Part shown: piece by piece, positions 17,662 to 27,116 of the stretch
Layout of the letters: each line of letters starts with the position of its first letter
Numbering within the stretch: position 1 is the stretch's first letter
Assembly (NCBI RefSeq): GCF_014154935.1
Contig: NZ_JACEHH010000038.1
Location: forward strand, 1 to 64,000
DNA from: Stieleria mannarensis
Lineage (GTDB): Bacteria; Planctomycetota; Planctomycetia; Pirellulales; Pirellulaceae
DNA: 64,000 nt
Reading direction: 5' to 3'
The notes under the pieces: model-generated
Databases searched by the model: none
The model's input: only the letters and a program-made list of their open reading frames with translations
Told to the model about the DNA's origin: nothing
Position numbers and translations under genes: made by a program

Positions 17662-19110
17662 ATGCGTGGTTTAATGATGTGCCGCCGATGGGGCGCGCTG
17701 GCGGTCGTGTTGGTGGCGGTCATTGCACGGGCCGGCGAACGGCCGAACGTTCTATTGATCACCGCGGATGACCTGGGGCTGCAACTGTCGTGCTATGGCG
17801 ACCCGATCGCCGACACGCCGAACATCGACCGTCTGGCCGACCGATCGGTTCGCTTTCGCACGGCTTACGTCAGCCAGGCGTCGTGCAGCCCCTCGCGTTC
17901 GTCGATGTTCACCGGTTTGTACCCCCACGGAAACGGACAGTACGGGTTGCTGAACGCCAATGTCGGGTTTCGCGTCCACGAGCATCTGGTCGACTCGCTG
18001 TTGCCCAATGTCTTGAAAGACCACGGCTATCGGACCGGCATCATCGGCAAGCTTCACGTCGGGCCGGAAAAGGCATTCGCGTTTGACATGCGACACGGCG
18101 AAGGGTTTGGCAGCCGCGACGTCCGGTTGCAAGTCGATTTTGCACGCCAGTTTCTGCAGCAAGACGACGACACGCCGTGGTTCCTGATGTTCAATTTGTT
18201 CGATCCGCACGTGGCGCGACAGCGAATGCCCGGCGGTCGGCGCGGACCGCAATTCTTTCCCGATACGGTCAAGGGGTTGCCGAAAAACGTGCTCGGCCCT
18301 CAGGACATTGCTCCTTGGCCCTGGCAACAGATCGACACGCCGGAACAGCGAACCAAGATCGCCGGCTATTACAACTGTGTCCATCGCATCGACGCGGCGA
18401 TCGGGATGCTCAGCGACGTCCTGCGGCAAACCGGCAACTGGGACAACACACTGGTGGTGTTTCTCGGCGATCACGGTCCGCCGTTCACACGCGGCAAAAC
18501 CAGTTGTTACGAATCCGGGCTGCGAGTCCCATTCTTGGTCCGCTGGCCCGGCGTTTCCCAGCCGCATGTTTCCGATCGTTTGGTCAGCAGCGTGGACATC
18601 TATCCGACGATCCTGGACGCGGTCGGAATCGAACTGCCCTCGCCCCGTCATGGTCGTTCGCTGCGAAAGGTGTTGGCACCGTCAAACGACGCGTCTGATT
18701 GGCGGCAAACGTTGGTCGGAGAATTTCATTACCACGGCGCGACACCGTTCTTCCCACGCCGGGCCATCACCGACGGACGCTACAAGCTGATTGAAAACCT
18801 ACGAGCCGGTGAAGCGTCCGCGATCGACTCGGTTGACGGCGATCGAGCGTATGCCCAAGCGCAAAAACTGCCCAATGACCATCCGGCACGGATCGCGATG
18901 GAAAGGCTCAAAAATCCGCCCCAGTGGGAGTTCTACGATCTGGAAAATGATCCGATCGAATTCCACAATTTGGCCGGAAACGCTGACGTTGCCGACGCCC
19001 AATCGCGACTTCAGCGTGCCTTGGAGCAATGGCAAGAAGCGACCAGCGACCCCTTCGTCAACGCCGAGTTTCGAACCAGGGTCCAGCAGCGCTACCAGGC
19101 GAAACCATAG
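17662..19110 (+). CDS. Sulfatase, heparan N-sulfatase-like
   Basis: A 482-residue sulfatase with a signal peptide (MRGLMMCRRWGALAVVLVAVIARA). It has NVLLITADDLG, the formylglycine site CSPSRSSMFTG (Cys75), GIIGKLHVGPEKAF, FNLFDPHV and VFLGDHGPPFTRGKTSCYE. The compact length and HVGPE/GKTSCYE segments resemble the sulfamidase (SGSH) branch; substrate specificity is otherwise uncertain. ATG at 17662 follows AGGAAGTGG. It is not in an obvious operon and converges on the next sulfatase, with a repeat-rich 161-bp gap between them. Confidence 0.92.
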   Translation: MRGLMMCRRWGALAVVLVAVIARAGERPNVLLITADDLGLQLSCYGDPIADTPNIDRLADRSVRFRTAYVSQASCSPSRSSMFTGLYPHGNGQYGLLNANVGFRVHEHLVDSLLPNVLKDHGYRTGIIGKLHVGPEKAFAFDMRHGEGFGSRDVRLQVDFARQFLQQDDDTPWFLMFNLFDPHVARQRMPGGRRGPQFFPDTVKGLPKNVLGPQDIAPWPWQQIDTPEQRTKIAGYYNCVHRIDAAIGMLSDVLRQTGNWDNTLVVFLGDHGPPFTRGKTSCYESGLRVPFLVRWPGVSQPHVSDRLVSSVDIYPTILDAVGIELPSPRHGRSLRKVLAPSNDASDWRQTLVGEFHYHGATPFFPRRAITDGRYKLIENLRAGEASAIDSVDGDRAYAQAQKLPNDHPARIAMERLKNPPQWEFYDLENDPIEFHNLAGNADVADAQSRLQRALEQWQEATSDPFVNAEFRTRVQQRYQAKP

Positions 19111-19166
19111 ACCAGCAGCGATATGCCAGCGGGAAGCGTCAGCGAGCGGCGCACGTGGACCAGAAC

Positions 19167-19226
19167 ACAAATAGGACCTATGGGACAAATAGGACTTATA
19201 CGTCGCATGAGTCCGATACGTCCTAT
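19167..19226. terminator. Repeat-rich, hairpin-capable gap between convergent sulfatases
   Basis: ACAAATAGGAC occurs twice with an 18-bp period (19167 and 19185), followed by the complementary GTCCTAT at 19220-19226 and by GGACT...AGTCC. The arms can pair, giving a possible bidirectional terminator for the genes ending at 19110 and 19272. It has no clear U-tract. Confidence 0.45.
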
Positions 19227-19271
19227 CTCCCCCTGGCCAGCAGTCGCGGGGCTTTGCGATTCACTGTCGCT

Positions 19272-20582
19272 CTACTTTTCAGCCTTCAGCTGCGACCCAG
19301 CCGTCGCCCGCAGTCGCCGGACGGCTTGGTCACCTTCGGCGGGGACGATTTCCAGCACGGTTTCGTGCGGCAGGTGACGCGCGTCGATGACTTGATTCGA
19401 TCCCGTTCGGATCCGCCACTGTCCGTCGAACAGACTGATCTGGTTTCGAATGCCGCCGGTGATCCATTCTCGCGACGACTGTGGTTTTCCATGCAGACGC
19501 GATGCAAACGAAACGCCGTCGAGTTCGACGTCCGGTGGCAGTGTGATACCGGTCAGATCACAGATCGTCGGAAACCAGTCGGCCATGTCGACAAGATCGT
19601 CGGCGACCGTCCCGGCCGTGATGGTGCCCGGCCGCCGCACGATCAGTGGGATGTGCGTTCCGGCGTCGTTGAGATCGCGTTTGCCGCCGGAAACCGGACC
19701 GGCGATCGTTCGGCGAGCTGCTCGCGTATCGGTCCCGTTATCACCCATAAAAATGATGTAGGTCTGGTCGGCGATACCCAATTCATCCACCGCGGCGATG
19801 ATGCGACCGCACAGTGAGTCCATGTAATGGATCATCCGTCCCAGGCTGGCCGGCTGGCCGCTGGCGCGTTCGGCGGGCGTGTCGATGATCGGAACGTGCG
19901 GCAGCATCATGTTGTGGTGAATGTAAAACGGCCGTCCGGCATCGACCGCGGACTTCATCTGGTCGATCACGTAATCGGCCAGCACGTCGGGGCCGAAACG
20001 ATCGGCAAGACGTGCGCGAATCCGGCCGTCGTGGTTCAGGCATGGATTCCAGTAACGCGTCGTCTTGGCGCCTCGACGCCAGATTTGCCAGACGCACCAC
20101 GAATCGAAACCGGCATCACGACAATGATCGGGATGAAACTCCAGCGCCGCGAGTTGCCACTTGCCGGTGACCGATGTCGCATATCCGGCGTCACGCAACA
20201 ACTGGGGGAACGTTGAAAATCGACGGCGGAAATCCACCGCCTGTTTGGTCCCGACATGCACCGGCAGCACGTTGAAATAGCCATGCGTCGATGCATACGT
20301 TCCCGTGTAAAGACTCATCCGCGACGGCGTGCAGACGGGACTCGTATACGCCCGCGTGAACCGGATGCCGTCGGCGGCCAGACGATCCAAATGCGGCGTC
20401 TCGAAATCCCGTCCGCCGTAACAGCCCAGCGTTTCGTAACCGAGGTCATCTGCAAACAGCAGCAGAATGTTCGGTGCGTTGGGCCGGCCCTTCCCGACCG
20501 TCCGCGGAGATGATTCGGTCTGAGCGTGCAGTGGTACAGAAAAAAGCAGGACAAGGACCAAGGTCCAGATGGTTGAATTCAT
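19272..20582 (-). CDS. Sulfatase
   Basis: A 436-residue secreted sulfatase; the signal peptide is MNSTIWTLVLVLLFSVPLHA. NILLLFADDLGYETLGCYGG carries the metal-binding residues, CTPSRMSLYTG (Cys84) is the formylglycine site, and VTGKWQLAALEFHPDH, HHNMMLPHVP and FMGDNGTD complete the active site. It is shorter than the other sulfatases in the window, with no added domain. Its ATG overlaps the argH stop (ATGA on the minus strand), so it is translated with argH even though the functions seem unrelated. The family is certain; the substrate is not. Confidence 0.92.
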   Translation of the reverse strand: MNSTIWTLVLVLLFSVPLHAQTESSPRTVGKGRPNAPNILLLFADDLGYETLGCYGGRDFETPHLDRLAADGIRFTRAYTSPVCTPSRMSLYTGTYASTHGYFNVLPVHVGTKQAVDFRRRFSTFPQLLRDAGYATSVTGKWQLAALEFHPDHCRDAGFDSWCVWQIWRRGAKTTRYWNPCLNHDGRIRARLADRFGPDVLADYVIDQMKSAVDAGRPFYIHHNMMLPHVPIIDTPAERASGQPASLGRMIHYMDSLCGRIIAAVDELGIADQTYIIFMGDNGTDTRAARRTIAGPVSGGKRDLNDAGTHIPLIVRRPGTITAGTVADDLVDMADWFPTICDLTGITLPPDVELDGVSFASRLHGKPQSSREWITGGIRNQISLFDGQWRIRTGSNQVIDARHLPHETVLEIVPAEGDQAVRRLRATAGSQLKAEK

Positions 20583-21961
20583 TGTTTTGCCAGCCGCTTC
20601 GTCCAGGCGGCAATTTGGTCGCGGACTTGGGTCGGGGCGGTGGAACCGTAGCTGGTGAAGGCGGCGATCGCGTTTTTTGTGCCCAGGACTTCCAGGATGG
20701 ACGCATCAACTTCCGGGGCGTGCTGCTGCATCGTCTCCAGCGGCAACTCGGCCAGCGGGACGTCGGCGGCCATCGCGGCGCCGACGATCGCGCCGACCGC
20801 GTGATGTGCCGTCCGCTGCGGCATGCCTTTTTTGATCAGCCATTCCATCAGCGTCGTCGCGTCCAAGTAACCCTCTTCGATCCGCGCGGCGATCCGCTCA
20901 CGCTGCAACTCGCTGCCGGCGACGATCGGGATCGCCAGTTCCAGCATCGCGATGACGGTGTCGAAGGAATCGAACAGCGGCGGCTTGTCTTCTTGCAGGT
21001 CGCGGTTGTAGGCCAGCGGCAGATTCTTGACCAGCAACATCAACGTTTGCAGATTGCCCATCACCCGCGCCGACTTGCCGCGCGTCAATTCCAACGTGTC
21101 CGGGTTGACCTTCTGCGGCATGATGCTGCTGCCGGTGCAGAACTGTTGCGGGATCTTGATGAAGTTGTATTCGACGGTGCTCCATAAGATCCACTCTTCG
21201 GCCCAGCCGCTCAGGTGAGAGGCGATCATGGACAGCACGAAGGCGGATTCGAGGATGAAGTCGCGGTCGCTGCTGGTGTCCAAGCTGTTGGCGGTGACGC
21301 CGTCGAACTGGAGTGCCGCGGCGGTTTGCCGGCGATCGATCGGCAGCGTCGTTCCGGCGACGGCGGCCACGCCGAGCGGCGATTGATTGACGCGGCGGCG
21401 GCAATCGGCGATCCGATCGCGGTCGCGTTGGAATTTTTCGATGTAGGCCAACCAGTAGTGCGGCGCCAGCACCGGCTGGGCGCGTTGCAGGTGCGTGTAG
21501 GCCGGCAGGATCACGTCCATGTCGCCCTCGCATCGGCCCAGGAAGGACTGTTGCAAGGATTCCAGCAGGGCGTCGACCTGGTCGAGCGATTCGCGGATCC
21601 ACATCCGAGCGTCCGTGCTGACCTGGTCGTTACGGCTGCGGGCGGTGTGCAGTTTTCGCCCCACGTCGCCGATGCGTTCGATCAGCGCCGATTCGATGTG
21701 CATATGGACATCTTCCAATTCCAATCGGATCGGAAAGTCGCCGGATTCGAATTCGGTTTCGATTTCTTTCAAAGTGTCGCGGATGGCGGTGAAATCATCG
21801 TCGCTGATCAGCCCGACGCTGCGGAGCATGTCGGCATGGGCGATCGAGCCGCGGATATCTTGGCGGAACAGCCGGCGGTCGAAACTGATGGATTCGGCGA
21901 ACGATTCGAGTCGGGCGTCGGTGCTGGCCTCGAAAACACCGCTGCGGGAGGGGCTATCCAC
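20579..21961 (-). CDS. argH: Argininosuccinate lyase
   Basis: A 460-residue cytoplasmic enzyme that splits argininosuccinate into arginine and fumarate, the last step of arginine synthesis. It has HTARSRNDQVSTDARMW, TYTHLQRAQPVLAPHYW in slightly altered form (PAYTHLQRAQP), and the fumarase/ASL signature GSSIMPQKVNPD near residue 275. The usual N-terminal LWGGRF is replaced by SRSGVF, a deviation at the extreme N-terminus only. Length is normal. It is followed directly by a sulfatase gene with a 4-bp overlap. argC lies 15.5 kb away at 37497, so the arginine genes are scattered. Confidence 0.95.
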   Translation of the reverse strand: MDSPSRSGVFEASTDARLESFAESISFDRRLFRQDIRGSIAHADMLRSVGLISDDDFTAIRDTLKEIETEFESGDFPIRLELEDVHMHIESALIERIGDVGRKLHTARSRNDQVSTDARMWIRESLDQVDALLESLQQSFLGRCEGDMDVILPAYTHLQRAQPVLAPHYWLAYIEKFQRDRDRIADCRRRVNQSPLGVAAVAGTTLPIDRRQTAAALQFDGVTANSLDTSSDRDFILESAFVLSMIASHLSGWAEEWILWSTVEYNFIKIPQQFCTGSSIMPQKVNPDTLELTRGKSARVMGNLQTLMLLVKNLPLAYNRDLQEDKPPLFDSFDTVIAMLELAIPIVAGSELQRERIAARIEEGYLDATTLMEWLIKKGMPQRTAHHAVGAIVGAAMAADVPLAELPLETMQQHAPEVDASILEVLGTKNAIAAFTSYGSTAPTQVRDQIAAWTKRLAKQ

Positions 21962-22141
21962 GGGTCTGGCTATCCAAAAAGGGGCTTGGGGGAGATACTA
22001 TCGGGAACGGACGTCGGGCTTGCCGATGGCGACCGATCCGTCGAATCATGCTGCCCGACAGTATCGCGAAGTCCGCCAGCGGTGACGACCCGGCGGACCG
22101 AGGCGAATGTTCGGCCCGAGTTTTCCCCCTAGGATGTTCTG

Positions 22142-24895
22142 ATGCGTTGTCTGCGATTTACCTTCGCGCTGCTGTGTGTCCTGCTCCCCCAGGCGTTTGC
22201 GTCGCCGGCGGCCCGAGCGGTCGATGTGCTGGCCGCGGCGGTGTTGGGGCCGGGCGACCAACCCTACGGCATCGCGACGATCGAGCTGCCGCTGGCCAAC
22301 CCGATCATCGGTGAAGCACCGCGACCGCTGACGGTCAGCAGCGATTCGGGCCGGGTTTTTTATCCGGTCAGCGAAGACGTGGAGGTGCGAATCATTCCTC
22401 CGTCGGAGCGACCGGTGCCACCGCCGGGCAACGGTCGATTGTTGGGACGGCTGGGGAAATTGCTGCGTGAGATCACCGACACCGACGCTCCGACCAGCCA
22501 GATCGTCGCCAGGCGGGCGACGTTCTTGTTCAAGGGCGCGACGCCGTTTCGGGTCCGGCTGGCCGACGGCCTGGGGGATGTCGGCGTTTATGAATTAAAA
22601 CCGACTCGCGACGCTGCCGTGTTCGGCGCGTCGATGGCCCGCTGGTGGCAGACCTATGCCGACAACGCGAAACAGCAAATCGACGCCGGCGATTATCCGC
22701 CTTGGGTGGAAAGCTATTTGGTGGCGATGCTGAGCGGACGGACGGGGAATCCCTTGCCGACCTGGTTCACCGAGACCAAGGACCAGGGCGATCCGTTATT
22801 GGCGACGTTGAAATACTTGGGCGGCGCCGAAGCGGTCACCCAGGAAGTGTTTCGCCGCACCGCGGCGGGGCTGACCGATGTCAATCTGCCGGCCGAGCAG
22901 CAATACGACGCTTCCGAATTGGTCGGATTGCCTGAAGGCCCCAAGTGGCAGAACGCCGTGTTGGGGCCGATCGACGAGGATGTGGTCACCGAACCGATCG
23001 CGTCGCGTGTCCCGCCGGAGTGTTTCTATCTGCGGTTCGGAGAGTTCAATAATTACCTGTGGTTCCTGGATCTGGCCCAGGAGTACGGCGGGGATGTAGG
23101 CCGGATGGTCAAGCTGCGCGGAACCGAGGTGCAAGCGACGGCGCGATTCCAGCGGCAGATTTCGGTCAAGATCAATCAATTGTCGCGATCGCTGGGGCCG
23201 ACCGTCGTGTTGGACCAAGCGGTGATCGGCCGCGACCTGTTCACGTCCGACGGGGCGACGATGGGCGTGATCATGAAATCCGCCAACGCGTTTCTGTTGC
23301 GTTCCTCGCTTTCGTCAGATCGTTCCAATCGGGCCCGCAGTGACGACGCGGTGTCATTGAAGACGGTCACGATCGCCGGGCGTGAGGTTTCGTTTTTGTC
23401 CAGCGCGGATAACTCGGTGCGTTCGTTCCTGGCCGAAGACGACGGCTACTTCTTGATCACCAACAGCGAGACCCTGGTGCGGCGCTTCTTTGAAGTCGGC
23501 CAGAGCGGCGAGTCGCTGGCGGCCACCGATTCGTTTCGACTGTCCCGGTCACTGGTGCCGACGTCCCGTGACGACACGATCTTTGCCTACTTTTCGCCCG
23601 AGATGTTGCAGCGGTTGGTGTCGCCGGAATACCTGATCGAACTGCGGCGGCGATCGAGCGCCCAAAGCGACGTCGCGTTGGTCCACTTGGCCCGTCTGGC
23701 TGCGACGGCCGAAGGCGTGGTCGCGGAAAACGGTGACAGCCTGGGGGTGGACGAGTTGATCGAAAAAGGGTTCTTGCCACTCTCGTTCGGCAACCGCAGC
23801 GACGGCAGCGGCGTGATCTCTGTCGGCGACCGGGTGATCGACACCCTGCGCGGGGTCCGCGGAACATTCTTGCCGATCGCCGACGTGAATATCGAATCGG
23901 TCACCCGCGAAGAGTATGACTGGTACACGCGGATCGCCAGGGAATACAGCGAACGGTTCCCGCAACTTGATCCGATCATCGTCGCACTGCGTCGCGACGA
24001 CGTGCCGGGTGACGACACGATGGAGCGGATTTCGATCCACGCCGAGATCGCTCCGCTGACGCCGGAAAAGTATGGCAAGTGGGCCAAACAGCTCGGCCCT
24101 CCCACCTCGGTCGCGATGCGTTTTGCGCCCGACGATATCGTCGCCGTCCAAGCGCACGTGGCCAGCGCCCAGATCGGTCCGCCGACGCATCTGTTCGCCG
24201 GCATCAAAGACACGTATCCGCCGGCGCCGGACCAGTTCGAAGGGATTTTGAAAACCTACTGGGCGCTGCGGGAGTTGCCCGCTTACCTGGGTGCCTGGCC
24301 GCAACCGGGGGCGCTGGACCGATTGCCGCTGGGGCTGGGACGCGGACGTCCGGTCGGCCCCGGGATGTCCAAACTGATCGGCGGGCTATACCGATACACC
24401 GGCGGCGGTTTCAGTGTGCTGTCGTTTCAGCCGGAGATTCTCAACAGCACGCTGCCGTTTCTGGAAGCCACCGACGTCGGGCAACCGGCGACCGTTCGCG
24501 GCCGCATCGGCAGTCTGCTGGGCAGCCAATTGGAGGGCTGGGTGAACAATGAACTGTATCAGAACGCCGCCCAGGCCAGCCGCGCGGGCGCGGAATTTTT
24601 GAATCAGTTTTCCGAGCAACTGCACGTCGGTCCGGAACAGGCGATCGAGAACGTCACCCAGGTGCTGGGGGTTCCGCTGCAATGCCCGCTGGGCGGCCAG
24701 TATGAATACGACCAGGTCGAGAAACGCTGGCGAAGCACGGCTTGGAACGGCAACGAGCCGCTGGCGGTGCCGCCGGCCGATTACGTCGCCCCGTTGTTGA
24801 ACTGGTTCCGTGGCGGCACGTTCACGATGACCCAGTACAGCGACCGATTGGTGGCCGACGTGGAGATCACCGTCGCGCGGGGTGCGGTGCCGTAG
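22142..24895 (+). CDS. Large secreted protein of unknown function
   Basis: A 917-residue protein with a clear signal peptide (MRCLRFTFALLCVLLPQAFA). No enzyme motif is recognised. It has a proline-containing segment near residues 78-100 (PPSERPVPPPGNGR), then a long mixed domain. The middle (SFLAEDDGYFLITNSETLVRRFFEVG and later FAYFSPEMLQRLV) is reminiscent in style of DUF3352-like exported proteins, a weak resemblance only. No C-terminal anchor is visible, so it is probably periplasmic or secreted. It stands alone and converges on tadC. The TAG stop lies in the first bases of repeat A1. Confidence 0.82.
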   Translation: MRCLRFTFALLCVLLPQAFASPAARAVDVLAAAVLGPGDQPYGIATIELPLANPIIGEAPRPLTVSSDSGRVFYPVSEDVEVRIIPPSERPVPPPGNGRLLGRLGKLLREITDTDAPTSQIVARRATFLFKGATPFRVRLADGLGDVGVYELKPTRDAAVFGASMARWWQTYADNAKQQIDAGDYPPWVESYLVAMLSGRTGNPLPTWFTETKDQGDPLLATLKYLGGAEAVTQEVFRRTAAGLTDVNLPAEQQYDASELVGLPEGPKWQNAVLGPIDEDVVTEPIASRVPPECFYLRFGEFNNYLWFLDLAQEYGGDVGRMVKLRGTEVQATARFQRQISVKINQLSRSLGPTVVLDQAVIGRDLFTSDGATMGVIMKSANAFLLRSSLSSDRSNRARSDDAVSLKTVTIAGREVSFLSSADNSVRSFLAEDDGYFLITNSETLVRRFFEVGQSGESLAATDSFRLSRSLVPTSRDDTIFAYFSPEMLQRLVSPEYLIELRRRSSAQSDVALVHLARLAATAEGVVAENGDSLGVDELIEKGFLPLSFGNRSDGSGVISVGDRVIDTLRGVRGTFLPIADVNIESVTREEYDWYTRIAREYSERFPQLDPIIVALRRDDVPGDDTMERISIHAEIAPLTPEKYGKWAKQLGPPTSVAMRFAPDDIVAVQAHVASAQIGPPTHLFAGIKDTYPPAPDQFEGILKTYWALRELPAYLGAWPQPGALDRLPLGLGRGRPVGPGMSKLIGGLYRYTGGGFSVLSFQPEILNSTLPFLEATDVGQPATVRGRIGSLLGSQLEGWVNNELYQNAAQASRAGAEFLNQFSEQLHVGPEQAIENVTQVLGVPLQCPLGGQYEYDQVEKRWRSTAWNGNEPLAVPPADYVAPLLNWFRGGTFTMTQYSDRLVADVEITVARGAVP

Positions 24896-24973
24896 CGGAA
24901 CTCGCCAAGGGTTTCGCTCTCGTCGGCGAAGCCGGCGAGTAGAAGGCCGAAAGCCTTGTCGGCTTCCGGCTAC
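24892..24973. repeat. Dispersed hairpin repeat family A, copy 1
   Basis: An imperfect inverted repeat of 82 bp: the left arm begins GTAGCGGAACTCGCCAAGG and the right arm ends CCTTGTCGGCTTCCGGCTAC. A second copy is at 44484-44562 and a right half-copy at 3153-3177. The left end supplies the TAG stop of the 917-residue gene. It could also act as the terminator between that gene and tadC. Confidence 0.85.
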
Positions 24974-24986
24974 CACAGACACCCGC

Positions 24987-25964
24987 TTATTGGCTGAGCA
25001 TGTTGCGGTACATGCTGATGCCGGCCGGGCCGACCAGGACGACGAAGATGCCGGGGAAGATGAACAGGACCAGCGGGAAGATCATCTTGACGGCGGTCTT
25101 GGCCGCTTTCTCTTCGGCGATCTGACGACGGCGGGTTCGCATGGCGTCACTTTGGACCCGCAGGGCCGCGGCGATCGAGGAACCGAATTTGTCGGCTTGG
25201 ATCAAGATCGATGCGAGTTGTTTCAGATCATCGACGCCGCTGCGGAAACCAAGCGCCTGCAGCACTTCGCTGCGTGTACGTCCGAGTTGAAGCTGCTTGT
25301 TGGCGATGCCGAACTCTTCGCCGATCTCCTTGTGGCTCTTTTCCATTTCCTCGGCGACCTTTCGCAGCGCCTGGTCCATCCCCAGACCGGCTTCGACACA
25401 GACGACCATCAAGTCGAGTGCATCGGGCAGGCCCAGGAAGATTTTTTCCATCCGCTTTTTGGCCATCATGCCGAGCGCGAATTTGGGGATCATGAATCCG
25501 ACGATCAATCCGCCGCCGACTTTGATGATCATGTCTTGGCCGAATCCGTTGGCGAAGAACCCGTACGTGCTGCCGATGAACAATCCGAGCGCCGAAGCAC
25601 CGAGTTGGATGGTCTTGTAGACGACCGGTGCGGCTTCGCGTCGGAAGCCGGCGTTCATCAGGATCTCTCGCAGCTGGCCCATCTCCTTTTCGTTTCCGCT
25701 GACCTTGTCGGCAAGCGGTGTCGCGGCCTTTTCCAAGTACGCGGTCAGGGCTTCGTTCTTTTTGTTGGATTTGTCGTTGCCCTCGGCGGCGGACGCCTGG
25801 CCGGCACGACGCTTTCGCATCATGTCCAAACGCGCTTCGGCACGGGGCTTGTCGTCTCCGGAGACGCGTGCCAGCACGAACCACATGCCGAGGGTCACGA
25901 ACATGAAGATCGCGCCAGCGGTGACGTAAATCGGATTGATCGAAAGGGCGAGCAGAAGGGTCAT
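24987..25964 (-). CDS. tadC: Type II secretion F-domain protein, TadC-like
   Basis: A 325-residue inner-membrane platform protein of a Tad/Flp pilus or type IVc secretion system. It has an N-terminal membrane segment, a charged cytoplasmic region, a pair of helices near 110-150, the T2SSF core (MEKIFLGLPDALDLMVVCVEAGLGMDQAL), and the closing MRTRRRQIAEEKAAKTAVKM followed by a C-terminal membrane helix with FPGIFVVLVGPA. These are typical of TadC. It follows tadB by 58 bp on the same strand; the order tadA, tadB, tadC matches the usual locus. Confidence 0.88.
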   Translation of the reverse strand: MTLLLALSINPIYVTAGAIFMFVTLGMWFVLARVSGDDKPRAEARLDMMRKRRAGQASAAEGNDKSNKKNEALTAYLEKAATPLADKVSGNEKEMGQLREILMNAGFRREAAPVVYKTIQLGASALGLFIGSTYGFFANGFGQDMIIKVGGGLIVGFMIPKFALGMMAKKRMEKIFLGLPDALDLMVVCVEAGLGMDQALRKVAEEMEKSHKEIGEEFGIANKQLQLGRTRSEVLQALGFRSGVDDLKQLASILIQADKFGSSIAAALRVQSDAMRTRRRQIAEEKAAKTAVKMIFPLVLFIFPGIFVVLVGPAGISMYRNMLSQ

Positions 25965-26022
25965 CGTTGGGATCCGGTTGGCCGGTGAAAGACGGGTCTG
26001 GCGTTCGGTGTTGCGGTGTGGG

Positions 26023-26994
26023 TTAGACTTTGATCGTGATGATCTTTTTGATCACCAAGGCTCCGATGATCTGGGTGATCAATCCGAAGCCGAGCATGTA
26101 GCGCCCGAGTTCATCGGTGAACAGCATCATCACGTATTCGTAATTCAGTTTCAGCATGACCAGGAACAACACCGGCGGCAGGGCCAACAGCACGGCACCA
26201 CTCATCCGGCCTTCTCCGGTCAACGCTTGAATCTGGCCCAGGATCTGCAATCGTTCGCGGATCAGGTGTCCGATCTTGTCCAAGATTTCGGCCAAGTCAC
26301 CCCCGGTTTGTCGCTGCAGGACGACGGCGGTGGCGAAGAACCGAAGGTCCATGTTGGGGACGCGATCGGCCATGTCCTCGATCGCCTCGTCCAACGGGAT
26401 GCCCAGGTTTTGTTCTTCGAACGCGCGTCCGAACTCGCGGGCCAAGGGGTCTTCCATCTCCTTGGACACCAGGCCGAATCCGGCGTTCAGCGAGTGGCCG
26501 GCACGCAGCGAACGGCCGAGCAATTCGAGTGCCTCGGGCATCTGGTTACCGAACTTGGACAGCCGCCGTTTGCGTTTGACCATCAGCCAACCGAACGGAA
26601 CCATGGCAAAGATCGGGCCGACAAAGATGGCCAGCAATTTAAAGGGGCTGGCAAGACACAGGGCGACGCCGGCGGCGAAGGCCCCCATGCAAATCATCGC
26701 GAACTGGGCCGGCGGCATCCGCACGTCGGCCTGATCGAGGTATTCCCCCAGACCCGGCAAGCTTTTCATGATGCTGCCGATGACTCCGGACGCGTCTTCG
26801 AACCCGCCCTCCATCAGCAACGAACCGGATTCTTCGGTTTGCTTGCCACCGCTGACGCGACGACGCGAAGCCATTTGCGCCAGCCGGTCTTCGGTGGCGG
26901 TATTGTCACCGCCGGGGACGAGCATGTTGGCAGCCAATGCCACCAGGGAGGCGACAAAGATGCCGACGGCAATGATGATGACGGTACCGGTCAT
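26023..26994 (-). CDS. tadB: Type II secretion F-domain protein, TadB-like
   Basis: A 323-residue membrane platform protein paired with TadC. It has an N-terminal membrane helix, central helices near 100-150, and the T2SSF core QMPEALELLGRSLRAGHSL followed by DLAEILDKIGHLIRERLQ and TGEGRMSGAVLLALPPVLFL, the last being very typical of TadB. A C-terminal membrane segment ends the protein. It sits between tadA (122 bp upstream) and tadC (58 bp downstream) and probably shares their transcript. The 122-bp gap to tadA carries a 23-bp tandem repeat. Confidence 0.88.
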   Translation of the reverse strand: MTGTVIIIAVGIFVASLVALAANMLVPGGDNTATEDRLAQMASRRRVSGGKQTEESGSLLMEGGFEDASGVIGSIMKSLPGLGEYLDQADVRMPPAQFAMICMGAFAAGVALCLASPFKLLAIFVGPIFAMVPFGWLMVKRKRRLSKFGNQMPEALELLGRSLRAGHSLNAGFGLVSKEMEDPLAREFGRAFEEQNLGIPLDEAIEDMADRVPNMDLRFFATAVVLQRQTGGDLAEILDKIGHLIRERLQILGQIQALTGEGRMSGAVLLALPPVLFLVMLKLNYEYVMMLFTDELGRYMLGFGLITQIIGALVIKKIITIKV

Positions 26995-27050
26995 GTCAGG
27001 TCAGGTCGTTGGGGGTTGCGGAGAGCGAAGGGATCGAAAAGTCGGAGTCG

Positions 27051-27105
27051 GGGCGTTAGCCCGGGGAAAGCTCGGGCGTTAGCCCGGGGAAAGCCCGGGC
27101 GTTCG
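27051..27105. repeat. 23-bp tandem repeat between tadA and tadB
   Basis: GGGCGTTAGCCCGGGGAAAG plus three bases is repeated at 27051 and 27074, and a third unit starts at 27097 (GGGCGTTCG). Each unit contains the self-complementary core GCCCGGG. It lies downstream of the tadA stop and could form a hairpin that tunes tadB/tadC expression. Confidence 0.8.
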
Positions 27106-27116
27106 TCGGCCGGCGG

